From positions 62,001 through 126,000 of the forward strand of contig JAZKUF010000005.1 in the NCBI GenBank assembly GCA_036625225.1: 64,000 bases of DNA, given 5' to 3'. This DNA comes from Accumulibacter jenkinsii. Its GTDB lineage: Bacteria > Pseudomonadota > Gammaproteobacteria > Burkholderiales > Rhodocyclaceae. Under the pieces are notes generated by a model. It was not told the origin of the DNA, searched no databases, and was given only the letters and a program-made list of their open reading frames with translations. This document shows, in pieces, positions 1 to 8,850 of the stretch (within the stretch, counting starts at the first letter, position 1; the number at the start of each line of letters is the position of its first letter). The translations under genes were made by a program, and so were the position numbers.

Positions 1-1566
1 GCGTCTGCGGCGGGGCAGCCCAGTGAGGGGGACGCCGGGCCAGCCAGCAAACCGTGCCCGCCGCTAGACTTCCAGGAAGTCGATGTGGACTCGCTGCGGA
101 TGACCCAGCCCCGCTCGGTGGGGGTGGAGCAGGTCGGCCTGCATGCGCTGAGCGAACTGGGGCTCCTTGAAACGCTGAAGGATCTGGGCGTCAATGGCAT
201 CGTGCAAGCCTCGATCATCGGTAGCCTGATCGGCAGAATGGGCCAGCCGGGGTCGGAACGGGCAACCTGGAACTGGCTGCAACACCATAGCGCCTTGGGC
301 GAATTGCTCGACTTCGACTTCCTGTCGATCTCTCACATGGGTTTGTACCGTGCCTCGGATGTTCTGATGAAGCATCGTGAAGCGATCGAAGCGCGGCTCT
401 TTGGCTCTGTCCAGACGCTCTTTGATCTGCCAGAGACGGTCACGCTGTACGACCTGAGCAACACCTATTTCGAAGGCGAAGCCAGCGGCAATGCCAAGGC
501 CCGGCGGGGGCGTTCGAAGGAGAGACGCAGTGACTGCCCGCTGGTGACGCTTGGTCTGGTGCTCGACGGCAGTGGCTTCGTCAGGCGCTCACAGACCTTT
601 GCCGGCAACGTCTCGGAACCCGGCACGCTCTCTGCCATGCTGGCCGGGCTCGGCACTCCGGCGGGCGCGCTGGTGGTGATGGACGCCGGTATTGCCACCG
701 AGGCCAATGTGAGCTGGCTGGCCGAACACGGCTATCGCTATCTGGTGGTTCGCCGCGGCGGCAAGCGCCAGTTCGACCAGAGCCGCGCGGTGACCATTGA
801 GACTGCCAGCGAGGAGCCGCTCCATCTGCAGAAGGAACCCAGCCCGGACGGCAAGGAAATCTGCCTGTATTGCCACTCACCGAGTCGGCAACTCAAGGAA
901 GAAGCGATGCTCGCGCAGGCCTGCCAGCGGTTTGAAGCGGGATTGCAGGAGCTGAGCGAGGGTCTGCAAAAGCCGCAGAGCGAGAAACGCCACGACAAAC
1001 TGCTCGAACGTCTGGGCCGACTCAAACAGAAGAGCCGCGGCGCCAGCCAACACTATCAAGTCCAGTTCATCAGCGACGAGGGCAAGAAGGTGAGCGCGAT
1101 CACCTGGCAGAAGGAGCTGGTCGCCGGCACGATGGCCACCCATCCCGGCGTCTATTGCCTGCGCACCAACGAACTGACCTGGGATGAAGAACGCCTCTGG
1201 CGCACCTATACGATGCTCACCGACCTGGAGAGCGTTTTTCGCAGCCTGAAGAGCGAGCTTGGCCTGCGGCCCGTCTATCACACCAACGAAGTGCGCGCCG
1301 ACGGGCATCTCTTCATTACCGTGCTCGCCTATCAGTGCGTCCAGTTCCTGCGGGTCAAGCTCAAGGCGGCGGGAATAACCGACAGTTGGGCCACCCTGCG
1401 CGACATCCTCTCGGTACAGCGCCGGGTCACGGCGACCTTTACCCAGCGTGACGGGCGCTCCTTGCATGTGCGCAAAGCGACCGTCGCCGAGCCCGAGCTG
1501 ATGGCGATCTACCAGGCGCTGGGGCTCAACTGCGCACCAGGAGGAACCAGAAAACTGATCATCTGA
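1..1566 (+). mobile_element. IS1634-like transposase, 5' end outside window
   Basis: This is a DDE transposase of the IS4/IS1634 superfamily, which would cut and join the ends of its insertion sequence. The frame is open to base 1, so the N-terminus lies outside the window; a GTG at 85 is only an internal candidate start. Numbering from that GTG, the likely catalytic residues are D123 (LYDLSNTYF), D200 (VVMDAGIA) and E382 (TDLESVFRSLK), and the last motif is followed by the ELGLRPVYH signature of this group. The coding part looks intact where visible. It reads towards a phage-tail-like hub gene that lacks its 5' end, so this element probably inserted there. The right inverted repeat should lie between about 1567 and 1655 but could not be paired, because the left end is missing. 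Confidence 0.85.
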
Positions 1567-1653
1567 ATCCAAATCACCGGCGTGTAGTGCCACTCGAGCT
1601 TTTTTTAGACCGCAAGCGGTTGATTAAGGAAGATGCTTTTTCAGGCTTGTTAA

Positions 1654-2415
1654 ACTTCGGTCAAGGTGCAGGCTTTCAATCGCCTGCACCGGCTGACCTT
1701 CGGAGATCATCAGCGCACCTTCAAGGACCGGACGTCCAGCGAGATCGCCTCCGAGATCGCCAGCAATCTGGGATTGACCGCTTCGGTCGACAGCACCCAT
1801 GATAAACATCCGCATCTGACGCAGATCAACGAGACCGACCTTGCTTTCTTGCTGCGCCTGGCCCGGCCGCTGAACTACGAAGTTTCGGTGGAAGACAAGA
1901 CGCTGAGCTTCTCCAAACCAAAACCGCAAGCCGGGGCCGTTGTCAGCCTGACCTACCGACGCGACCTGGTCGAGTTCACGCCGCGCCAACGCGCTATGCC
2001 CGAAGGCACCCGGGTGGAAGTTCGCGGTTGGGATGTCAAGACCAAGAAGCCCATCATCGGGAAGGCGGGGCCGGGCGACGAAACCGCCAAGATGGGCAGC
2101 GGCCAGACCGGGGCCGAGCGATCGGCAGCCGCTTTCTCAGCCACATCCACAACCCGCACCATTAGCGCGCCGGCGCTGATCAACGCCGGCCAGGCGACAC
2201 AGATCGCCAGGGCTTGGTACGATCGCCAACAAAACACCTTTATCAAGGCCGAGGGTGAATGTGCCGGGTCACCGTTGATCCGCGCCGGCAAGACGATCGA
2301 TATCGCCGGCGTCGGCAAGGCCTTCAGCGCCATTTACTACGTCGATTCAGCCAAGCATACGATCGGACCGACCGGCTATCGCACCCGCTTCGAAGTGACG
2401 AGGAACACGCTGTGA
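1654..2415 (+). pseudogene. phage late control D-like hub protein of eCIS, 5' truncated
   Basis: The sequence matches the C-terminal two thirds of phage late-control D (gpD, gp27-like) proteins, which form the hub carrying the spike in contractile tails. Recognisable is the segment around QAFNRLHRLTFG, then the DLAFLLRLARPLNYEV stretch and the C-terminal region of such proteins. An in-frame TAA sits at 1651-1653, just downstream of the IS1634-like element, and the homologous reading begins right after it. About 250 residues remain, against roughly 350 in intact family members. A GTG at 1666 could allow translation of the remnant. The stop overlaps the next start as GTGA, so the spike gene was probably translationally coupled to this one. 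The missing N-terminal part may lie beyond the left edge. Confidence 0.75.
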
Positions 2416-3110
2416 GCCTTTGTCAGATGTTGACCCAGGCCGCATCTGTCGGCGCTGCCAGCGGCGTTGCTGGCGATCATGACAGCGCGGGTCGAGGCGC
2501 CGGGGCGGGGGCCGCAACCCTGGGCGTCGTTGTCGGGATCGTCACCAATATCAAGGACCCGGACAACCTGGGGCGTGTACGGGTGAAGTTTTCGTGGTTT
2601 TCCGAAGCCGATGAAAGTGAATGGGCCCGGGTCGCCACGCTGATGGCTGGCAAGGAACGCGGCAGCCTGTTCCTGCCGGAGGTCGATGACGAGGTTCTGG
2701 TGGCCTTTGAGCAGGGCGATATGCGCCGACCGTTCGTCATCGGCGCGCTGTGGAACGGTGTCGACACCTTGCCCACCGAGTTTGCCAACGACGGCAAGAA
2801 CAATGTCCGGCTCATCAAGTCGCGCAGCGGCCACCTCATCAAGCTGGATGACACCAGCGGTAGCGAGAGAATCGAGGTGATCGACAAGTCCGGCAAGAAC
2901 TCGGTCGTGATCGATACCAAGGACAACACCATCACCATCACTACCGACAAGGACCTGATACTGCAGGCGCCCAATGGCAGGATCAGCCTCGAAGCCAAAG
3001 AGGTCGAGCTGAAGTCCAGCGCCGCTCTCAAAGTCGAGGCCGGATCGGAAATGAACATCAAGGCGAGTGCGACCATGAATATCAAGGGAGCGACCGTCAA
3101 CATCAACTAG
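2412..3110 (+). CDS. eCIS spike protein, phage baseplate V / VgrG-like
   Basis: The protein is 232 residues with an OB-fold typical of gpV/gp5 spikes (VGIVTNIKDPDNLGRVRVKF; WARVATLMAG; GDMRRPFVIGALWNG). The C-terminal half alternates short polar beta repeats (IEVIDKSGKNSVVIDTKDN and so on), as expected for a trimeric beta-helix needle. It should sit under the PAAR tip and pierce the target membrane. In Afp/PVC-type systems hub and spike are often one fused polypeptide; here they are separate genes overlapping by 4 bp. The GTG at 2412 is chosen because it overlaps the preceding stop and gives the normal family N-terminus. The same frame is open further upstream, but that part is antisense to known gpD sequence. 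Confidence 0.85.
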   Translation: MSLCQMLTQAASVGAASGVAGDHDSAGRGAGAGAATLGVVVGIVTNIKDPDNLGRVRVKFSWFSEADESEWARVATLMAGKERGSLFLPEVDDEVLVAFEQGDMRRPFVIGALWNGVDTLPTEFANDGKNNVRLIKSRSGHLIKLDDTSGSERIEVIDKSGKNSVVIDTKDNTITITTDKDLILQAPNGRISLEAKEVELKSSAALKVEAGSEMNIKASATMNIKGATVNIN

Positions 3111-3225
3111 TTTTCATGACAGGGCGCCGGCTCCCGAACCGGCATCGAAGGGCCAGACCAGACAGGCCAGTGTTTCACCAACCCAGGGGACGACCCTCCC
3201 CGTAGAGTCCAATCAGGAGGATGCA

Positions 3226-3618
3226 ATGGGGCAGCCGGCGGCAAAGAAAGGCGATCAAGTCATGGCAACCGATATCCACATCGTGATGATCCCGGCCGGC
3301 CCCGCCCCGGTTCCCACGCCCTTGCCGCATCCTTTTACCGGTCTCATCGATGGCGGCCTCAGCGCCGACGTCAACATCATGGGCATGCCGGCGGCGACGG
3401 TGGACTCTACGGCGTCCAATACGCCTCCGCACATCCCCCCGGGGGGTCCGTTCCAGAATCCGCCCGGCAACAAGGCGACGATCAAGGCCGGCAGTCCTAC
3501 CGTCAATATCAACGGAAAAATGGCAGCTCGCAATGGAGACATGGCAATGACCTGCAACGACCCCTCTGACCTGCCGAACGGCACCGTCGTCGCCGTGGGC
3601 ACGGTGTCCATAGGATAG
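3226..3618 (+). CDS. PAAR-like spike-tip protein
   Basis: A 130-residue protein with PAAR-like features: an early AAKKGDQVMATDIHIV segment, Pro-rich loops (GPAPVPTPLPHPF), and repeated beta turns ending with GTVVAVGTVSIG. PAAR proteins cap the gpV/VgrG needle with a sharp cone, often metal-stabilised. Its place between the spike gene and the gp25 wedge gene fits the tip role (Afp10-like). The start is supported by a strong ribosome binding site, AGGAGGATGCA, just before the ATG. A 115-bp gap separates it from the spike gene, whereas the genes after it are packed tightly. It could also be counted among the DUF4150-like relatives of PAAR. Confidence 0.75.
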   Translation: MGQPAAKKGDQVMATDIHIVMIPAGPAPVPTPLPHPFTGLIDGGLSADVNIMGMPAATVDSTASNTPPHIPPGGPFQNPPGNKATIKAGSPTVNINGKMAARNGDMAMTCNDPSDLPNGTVVAVGTVSIG

Positions 3619-3621
3619 GCC

Positions 3622-4029
3622 ATGGCAGAACGTGATTTCCTGGGGGTGGGTTGGCAATTCCCGGTGGGGGTCTTCCGGGGTCCCGACGACGTGGTGCGAA
3701 TCGGCGTCTCCGCGTATGAGCGCGCCGTACTGGAATCGATCCACATCCTCCTCGGCACCGCGCGCGGGGAACGGCTGATGCGACCCGATTTCGGATGCGA
3801 CCTGAATCGTCTGACCTTCGCCGCCAACAACACGTCCACGGCGGGTCTGGCCATGTTCTATGTTCGAGAGTCCCTGGAAAAGTATGAGCCCAGGATCGAG
3901 TTGCTCGCCGTTGACGCCAATCCTGATGCGCAGGTCGCGCAGCGCCTCTTGATAGACATCGAATATCGGATTCTGGCAACCGACACCACGCACAATCTTG
4001 TCTATCCCTTCTATCTGGCGAGAGCATGA
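3622..4029 (+). CDS. baseplate wedge protein, GPW/gp25 family
   Basis: This 135-residue protein belongs to the gp25/W lysozyme-like baseplate family, which nucleates sheath polymerisation. The diagnostic segment runs ERAVLESIHILLGTARGERL followed by MRPDFGCDLNRLTF, with the conserved GER and FG elements. It starts 4 bases after the PAAR gene stop, and its own stop overlaps the next ATG, so it is part of a tightly coupled baseplate operon. The homologue in Afp/PVC systems is Afp9. Confidence 0.9.
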   Translation: MAERDFLGVGWQFPVGVFRGPDDVVRIGVSAYERAVLESIHILLGTARGERLMRPDFGCDLNRLTFAANNTSTAGLAMFYVRESLEKYEPRIELLAVDANPDAQVAQRLLIDIEYRILATDTTHNLVYPFYLARA

Positions 4030-7000
4030 TGGAGCCGCTCAGGCACCCGCCCATTGAAGCCCGACAGGCAACCGAACTGTTGCGCGACATGATCAGGCGC
4101 ATACCGATCTCCTACCCGGAGTGGAAGTCGGCGCGAGAGATTCCCCAGATTCCCCTGGATGTTCTGAGCCTGGCGGACGATACACGTGACTTCGGCATGG
4201 CGCTGCTGAAGCTCGCCGCCCATATGGGCCAGGTCATCGCCGGTCAGGTCAATAGAATTCCAGACAAGAACTTCCTGGCCTTCCTCGACTTTGTCGGAAT
4301 CGATCTGAGTCCGCCGAAATCGGCGCACGCGCCGTTGTCGTTTTTCCTGTCCGACAAGGCGCCGGATGATGGATTCGTTCCCCAAGGCACGCAGGTCGGT
4401 GCCGTCAAGCGCGAAGACGTCATCTTCGAGACCGACGAAGACCTGCTGGTGAGCCGGGCAACATTGCTGGGCGCCTATTCCGTCGACCCGGCCAGGGATC
4501 GCCATCTTGACCTGAGCGCCGTGGTTCTGGCGCCGGGCGCAGAAGCCATGGATGTTTTCGGCGACTCCGGTTCTTCGCCTGCGTGGTTGCCCAACGAGCA
4601 TGCCTTGTATCTCGGGCACGACACCCTGTTCTCCCAGGCTGCCGGGGCCGGGGACCCGCTGAGCATCATCTTCAAGATGGCGATTGGCGACACTCTGCCG
4701 GCGCTGGTCTGGGAGTATTCTACGGCCGAGGGTTGGCAGCCGGCGGTGGACCCGCTGACTACCTCGACTGGCCAGGTTCTGAAGACACCGGGTATCGCCA
4801 AACGCGCCGTCGAGGGCCACGACGACTCCGGCGAGGCGATCAGCAGGATCAGTTATTGGCTAAGGGCGAAGACCACCGACCCGAAGGCGCTGACGATCTC
4901 GAATGTGAGCGTGGCGGTAAGCATCGACAATAAAGCGGTGCCGACATACAAGGCCATGTTCAACCACGTCGCTCTTGACCTCAGCAAGGACTTCCTTCCC
5001 TTCGGCGAACGTCCCAGGTTCAACGATACCTTCTACATCGCCAGCCAGCCGGCATTTTCCGGCCACGCCTCGAGGGTTAGCTTCGCTATCGTATTGTCCA
5101 GGACCCCCGCCACGCCGACCAATGTCGGTCTGGATTGGGAGTATTGGGATGGAACGAGCTGGCAGCTTATTGCCCACACGACCCAGACCGGCACTCCCGA
5201 CCCGATACCCAACTATCAATTTTCCGACACGACCAAGGCCTTTACCCAGAGTGGAAGCATCCGCTTCATTTGTCCGGACATGCAGCCAGCCTCTGTAAAC
5301 GGCGAGGTGGATTACTGGATTCGCATCCGAATCGTGACGGGTGATTACGGCCAGGAGGCGACCTATCGGGCAACGGCGAACGATGCCCTGAAGGCGGAAC
5401 TCGGAAAGATCGAGACCGACGCGACCCACTATCAAAAGATCATCGATCTCTTGACCCAATATGGGCTTGTCGACACCTATCAATATGTCGCCGCGACCTT
5501 CGACGCGCCGTCGATCAAGTCCTTGGATCTGGCTTACTCGCTGAGCACCACGACAGGAACGACGATGCGCTTGACGAACAATGGTCTCGTCTACCGGGAC
5601 GTGTCGTCGCTCGCCCAGTTTCAGCCCTTTTTCCAGGGAGACGACCATACCCCGGTGCTGTATCTTGAATTTGACTCCGTTACCGTCGTTCCCGGCACGC
5701 CGCTGTGTGTATACCTGCAGGTCGTGCAGCCGGTCTATGGCGCGCGCACCCACACCGTCGGTTCCGCTGCGCGCCCCGCGGTAGTCTGGTGGTACTGGAA
5801 TGGCACGTCCTGGACCCGCTTGCCGGCCGACGACGAAACAGACAACCTCACGCGTAGCGGTCTGCTTCGCTTCATCGTTCCGGTAGATGCCGCCGACCGC
5901 TATCTGTTCGGGAAGCGGCGCTTTTGGCTCAGGGCCAGTCTCGAGTCCGGCGGCTACCGCTCGCCGCCGAGGCTGGAGGGCATCCTCTTGAACACCGTCT
6001 GGGCGAGTCATGGCGTCACCTTCAGGGACCAGGTCCTCGGGTCGAGCAATGGCGATCCGAAGCAAATGTTTCAATACCCGAAGTTCCCGGTTCTGGCCGG
6101 GCAGCTGGTCGAGATTCGTGAACCGACCCTGCCGACAGACGCTGACCGAGCGCTGATTGTCGGCGCCGAAGGGCCGGACGCGATCCGTACCGTCACTGAC
6201 AGCGCCGGCAATATCACTGAAGTCTGGGTGCGCTGGCACGACGTCTCGGCCCTGAGCTTGTCGACGGCTGCGGATCGCCACTATGTGCTCGACCGGGCGT
6301 CTGGCCGGCTCCTGTTTGGCGACGGCGTCCAGGGGCGGATTCCGCCCGCCGGCAAGGCCAATATCGTCGCCAGGACCTACCGAGCCGGAGGGGGCACGAA
6401 GGGGCTGTGCGCGAAGCGTACCTTGATCGAACTCAAGACGACCTTGCCACTGATCGACAAGGTCACCAACTACGAATCCAGCGCGGGGGCCGCCGACCAG
6501 GAGAATATCGACAGCGTCGCCATGAGCGGCCCGCTGCGCATCAAGAGCCGCGATCGTGCGGTGACGGTCGAGGATTACGAGTGGCTGGCCCGGGAAGCGG
6601 CCACCGAGGTCGCGAAGTCGCGCTGCCTGGCGCTGACCAGGGCGGAGTCGCTGCTGGCGGGGAATTCCCCCGGGAACGATCCGGGATGGCTCACGGTGAT
6701 CGTCGTGCCCGACGGGCAGGAAGCGCAGCCGCTGCCGACCGAAGGTCTGATCAATACCGTCAAGGACTACTTGCGACAGCGATCCTTGCCAACGCTGGCG
6801 ACCCGGATGGAGGTCATCGGCCCCAGATATGTCCCGGTCGATGTGTCTGCAGTGGTCGTTCCCAAGCGGATGGCAGAAGCCAAGACCGTCGAGAAGCGTG
6901 TCTTCGACCAACTCAAGGCCTTCCTGCACCCGCTGAGCGGCGGCCCGGATGGGGATGGCTGGGAGTTCGGCCGGAGCCTCTATCTGTCGGAAGTGGCCGC

Positions 7001-7151
7001 CATCGTTCAGGCGACCGACGGAGTCGATCGCGTGCGCAGCCTGATCTTCAGAAAGAGCGGTGACTTGACGCCGCCGCCCAATCAAATAGCCATCGGCGCC
7101 AACGATCTGCCGGCCGCCGGGAACCTCGCTGTTCTGGCCACGGAGGCCTAG
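4026..7151 (+). CDS. large eCIS baseplate protein, J-like (Afp11-type)
   Basis: A 1041-residue putative baseplate assembly protein. The N-terminal part has a helical wedge-like region (residues about 1-100). The middle consists of repeated beta modules with WEYWDGTSWQ and WWYWNGTSW motifs. The C-terminal third is baseplate J/gp6-like, with SGPLRIKSRDRAVTVEDYEW and the HPLSGGPDGDGWEFGR element near the end. Such proteins form the wedge ring around the hub. The start overlaps the gp25 stop (ATGA) and the next gene follows after 2 bases. The internal WxYWNGTSW-type repeats suggest duplicated carbohydrate-like or structural modules. A long antisense open frame over this gene is a high-GC shadow. 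Confidence 0.85.
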   Translation: MMEPLRHPPIEARQATELLRDMIRRIPISYPEWKSAREIPQIPLDVLSLADDTRDFGMALLKLAAHMGQVIAGQVNRIPDKNFLAFLDFVGIDLSPPKSAHAPLSFFLSDKAPDDGFVPQGTQVGAVKREDVIFETDEDLLVSRATLLGAYSVDPARDRHLDLSAVVLAPGAEAMDVFGDSGSSPAWLPNEHALYLGHDTLFSQAAGAGDPLSIIFKMAIGDTLPALVWEYSTAEGWQPAVDPLTTSTGQVLKTPGIAKRAVEGHDDSGEAISRISYWLRAKTTDPKALTISNVSVAVSIDNKAVPTYKAMFNHVALDLSKDFLPFGERPRFNDTFYIASQPAFSGHASRVSFAIVLSRTPATPTNVGLDWEYWDGTSWQLIAHTTQTGTPDPIPNYQFSDTTKAFTQSGSIRFICPDMQPASVNGEVDYWIRIRIVTGDYGQEATYRATANDALKAELGKIETDATHYQKIIDLLTQYGLVDTYQYVAATFDAPSIKSLDLAYSLSTTTGTTMRLTNNGLVYRDVSSLAQFQPFFQGDDHTPVLYLEFDSVTVVPGTPLCVYLQVVQPVYGARTHTVGSAARPAVVWWYWNGTSWTRLPADDETDNLTRSGLLRFIVPVDAADRYLFGKRRFWLRASLESGGYRSPPRLEGILLNTVWASHGVTFRDQVLGSSNGDPKQMFQYPKFPVLAGQLVEIREPTLPTDADRALIVGAEGPDAIRTVTDSAGNITEVWVRWHDVSALSLSTAADRHYVLDRASGRLLFGDGVQGRIPPAGKANIVARTYRAGGGTKGLCAKRTLIELKTTLPLIDKVTNYESSAGAADQENIDSVAMSGPLRIKSRDRAVTVEDYEWLAREAATEVAKSRCLALTRAESLLAGNSPGNDPGWLTVIVVPDGQEAQPLPTEGLINTVKDYLRQRSLPTLATRMEVIGPRYVPVDVSAVVVPKRMAEAKTVEKRVFDQLKAFLHPLSGGPDGDGWEFGRSLYLSEVAAIVQATDGVDRVRSLIFRKSGDLTPPPNQIAIGANDLPAAGNLAVLATEA

Positions 7152-7153
7152 TC

Positions 7154-8200
7154 ATGCCGCTGCCGCTACCCGACCTCGACAAACGCCGCTTCGACGATCT
7201 GGTGGCCGAAATGCGCGTGCTGATTCCGCAGTTCGCGCCAGAGTGGACCAACCACAATCCGTCCGACCCCGGTGTGACGCTGACCGAACTCCTCGCGTGG
7301 GTGACCGAAGTCAACCTGTATCGCGCCAATCGGGTGACGCCACGCACGGTGGCAAACTTCCTGTCGCTGTTGCTCGGCGAATCTTCGATCCCGAGCGAAG
7401 CCTTCCAGGCCGCAATGCACGGGGTGTCGTCAGCCGACATCGAGCGCAAGGCCCGGCAGGTGAGTGCCGAGATTGAAGACGTCTTTGTGCGCTACGCCGA
7501 GCAGGAAACCCGTGTCTCGGTACTGATCGTGGTGCGGGCCGGAGCGACGCAGCTTGCCGATATCGTCGCCGCTACCCAGAAACAATTGGCGAACTTATGG
7601 GTGGTGGGCCCGAAACTGACCGTTGAGCTACTCGAGAGCGCCAAACAGCGCGCCCTGCGATTCTTCAATGATCCCTACCGCGCCATCACTACCTCGGATT
7701 TCGAGCGTGAGGCAATGCTCGCCGACCCCGCAGTCGGACGGGTGGCCATCGTCGCCAACGCCTTGCTCGGCAGCATTACCGTCGCCGTCGTTCCGGCCAC
7801 TGGCGTTGTCGCGAGCCCGGGCCTCCTGGCCAGGGTCAAGCGTCGACTCGAGGACCGAAAGCTGGTGGGCACCCGGATTATCGTCCGGCCCGCCGCCTAC
7901 ACCCGGGTTGACCTCAAGGTTCGACTGGGGGTGAGGCCCAATTCTCTGGCGGAAAAAGCCCTTTCGGATACCGACGTGCTGCTCAGGCGTTTTTTTGATC
8001 CGCTGGCCGGCGGTCAGGACGGCACTGGCTGGCCGTTTGGCCGGCCGGTGTCGGTGTATGAGCTTTATCGGATCATCGAATCGGTGCCGGGCGTGGACCA
8101 CGTGGAAAGCGTCGAAATGAACGCTGACCCGGACCGCCACGAGGTACCGATTGAAGATCTGCCGATCATGGGCAGTCTGGAAACCATCACGGTGAATTGA
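7154..8200 (+). CDS. baseplate J family protein (Afp12-type)
   Basis: A 348-residue baseplate assembly protein. Its N-terminus, with RFDDLVAEMRVLIPQFAPEW and NHNPSDPGVTLTELLAWVTE, is the signature of the second wedge protein of phage-tail-like systems. The C-terminal portion carries FNDPYRAITTSDFEREAM and FDPLAGGQDGTGWPFGR, the latter closely matching the end of the preceding 1041-residue protein. The two are therefore distant paralogues expected to form a heteromeric wedge. It lies 2 bases after its neighbour and overlaps the following region by its stop. Confidence 0.85.
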   Translation: MPLPLPDLDKRRFDDLVAEMRVLIPQFAPEWTNHNPSDPGVTLTELLAWVTEVNLYRANRVTPRTVANFLSLLLGESSIPSEAFQAAMHGVSSADIERKARQVSAEIEDVFVRYAEQETRVSVLIVVRAGATQLADIVAATQKQLANLWVVGPKLTVELLESAKQRALRFFNDPYRAITTSDFEREAMLADPAVGRVAIVANALLGSITVAVVPATGVVASPGLLARVKRRLEDRKLVGTRIIVRPAAYTRVDLKVRLGVRPNSLAEKALSDTDVLLRRFFDPLAGGQDGTGWPFGRPVSVYELYRIIESVPGVDHVESVEMNADPDRHEVPIEDLPIMGSLETITVN

Positions 8201-8202
8201 CC

Positions 8203-8829
8203 ATGGCTGACGAAAACACCGATTATGCGTCGTTGCTGCCGGAGTTGCTGCGGCATCCGGATTCCAGCCCGACAGGAGCACAAGAGCCTTCGGCAGTGGT
8301 CCGTCTGCTGGCGGTCATCGATCCGATGTTCACGGACTTCGAACTGTTGCTCGATAACCTCTCCGACTATTTCGATCCGTGGCTGGCGCGCGAGGATTTT
8401 CTTCCCTGGCTGGCGAGCTGGACGGCGCTGGTGCTGCGCGCCGACTGGTCGGCGGTGCAGAAGCGAGAGGTGCTGACCAGGATCATTCCGCTTTATCGCA
8501 AACGGGGTACGAAAGCGGGCCTGGAAGAGTACCTGAAGATATACGCAGGCGATGGCGTATCCATTCTTGACGAGCTTGATCCGATGCAGGTCGGCGTCAC
8601 CTCGACGGTCGGCGTCGACACGGTCGTGGAAGGCCTGCCCGCGCACTTCTTCCACACCAATGTCGCTTTCACGACGCCGGATCCAGCCGAGTTATCCAGA
8701 AAAACGGCATCAGTACGGGCGGTGCTCGATATCGAAAAGCCGGCGCACACCTACTACAACCTGAGCATTTCCGGTCCGACTTTCCAGATTGGTGTGCGGT
8801 CAATAGTGGGTAAGGACACTCTTATCTAG
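8203..8829 (+). CDS. phage tail protein I-like (P2 gpI family)
   Basis: A 208-residue protein with the tail-protein-I hallmark: a helical region reading FDPWLAREDFLPWLASW, followed by KREVLTRIIPLYRKRGTKAG and LEEYLKIYAG. In P2-like tails gpI joins the wedge to the fibre. Its place between the J-like proteins and the fibre gene suits this. The ATG at 8203 is preferred over the TTG at 8197 because it leaves the spacing of 2 bases common in this operon. Confidence 0.8.
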   Translation: MADENTDYASLLPELLRHPDSSPTGAQEPSAVVRLLAVIDPMFTDFELLLDNLSDYFDPWLAREDFLPWLASWTALVLRADWSAVQKREVLTRIIPLYRKRGTKAGLEEYLKIYAGDGVSILDELDPMQVGVTSTVGVDTVVEGLPAHFFHTNVAFTTPDPAELSRKTASVRAVLDIEKPAHTYYNLSISGPTFQIGVRSIVGKDTLI

Positions 8830-8850
8830 CGTCATTCAGGAGGCACCACG

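Noticed and set aside
4860..7085. Long antisense open frame (741 codons) across the baseplate gene
   Set aside because: High GC makes long antisense frames common; its translation is rich in Arg, Gly and His with no domain, while the sense strand has clear baseplate motifs.
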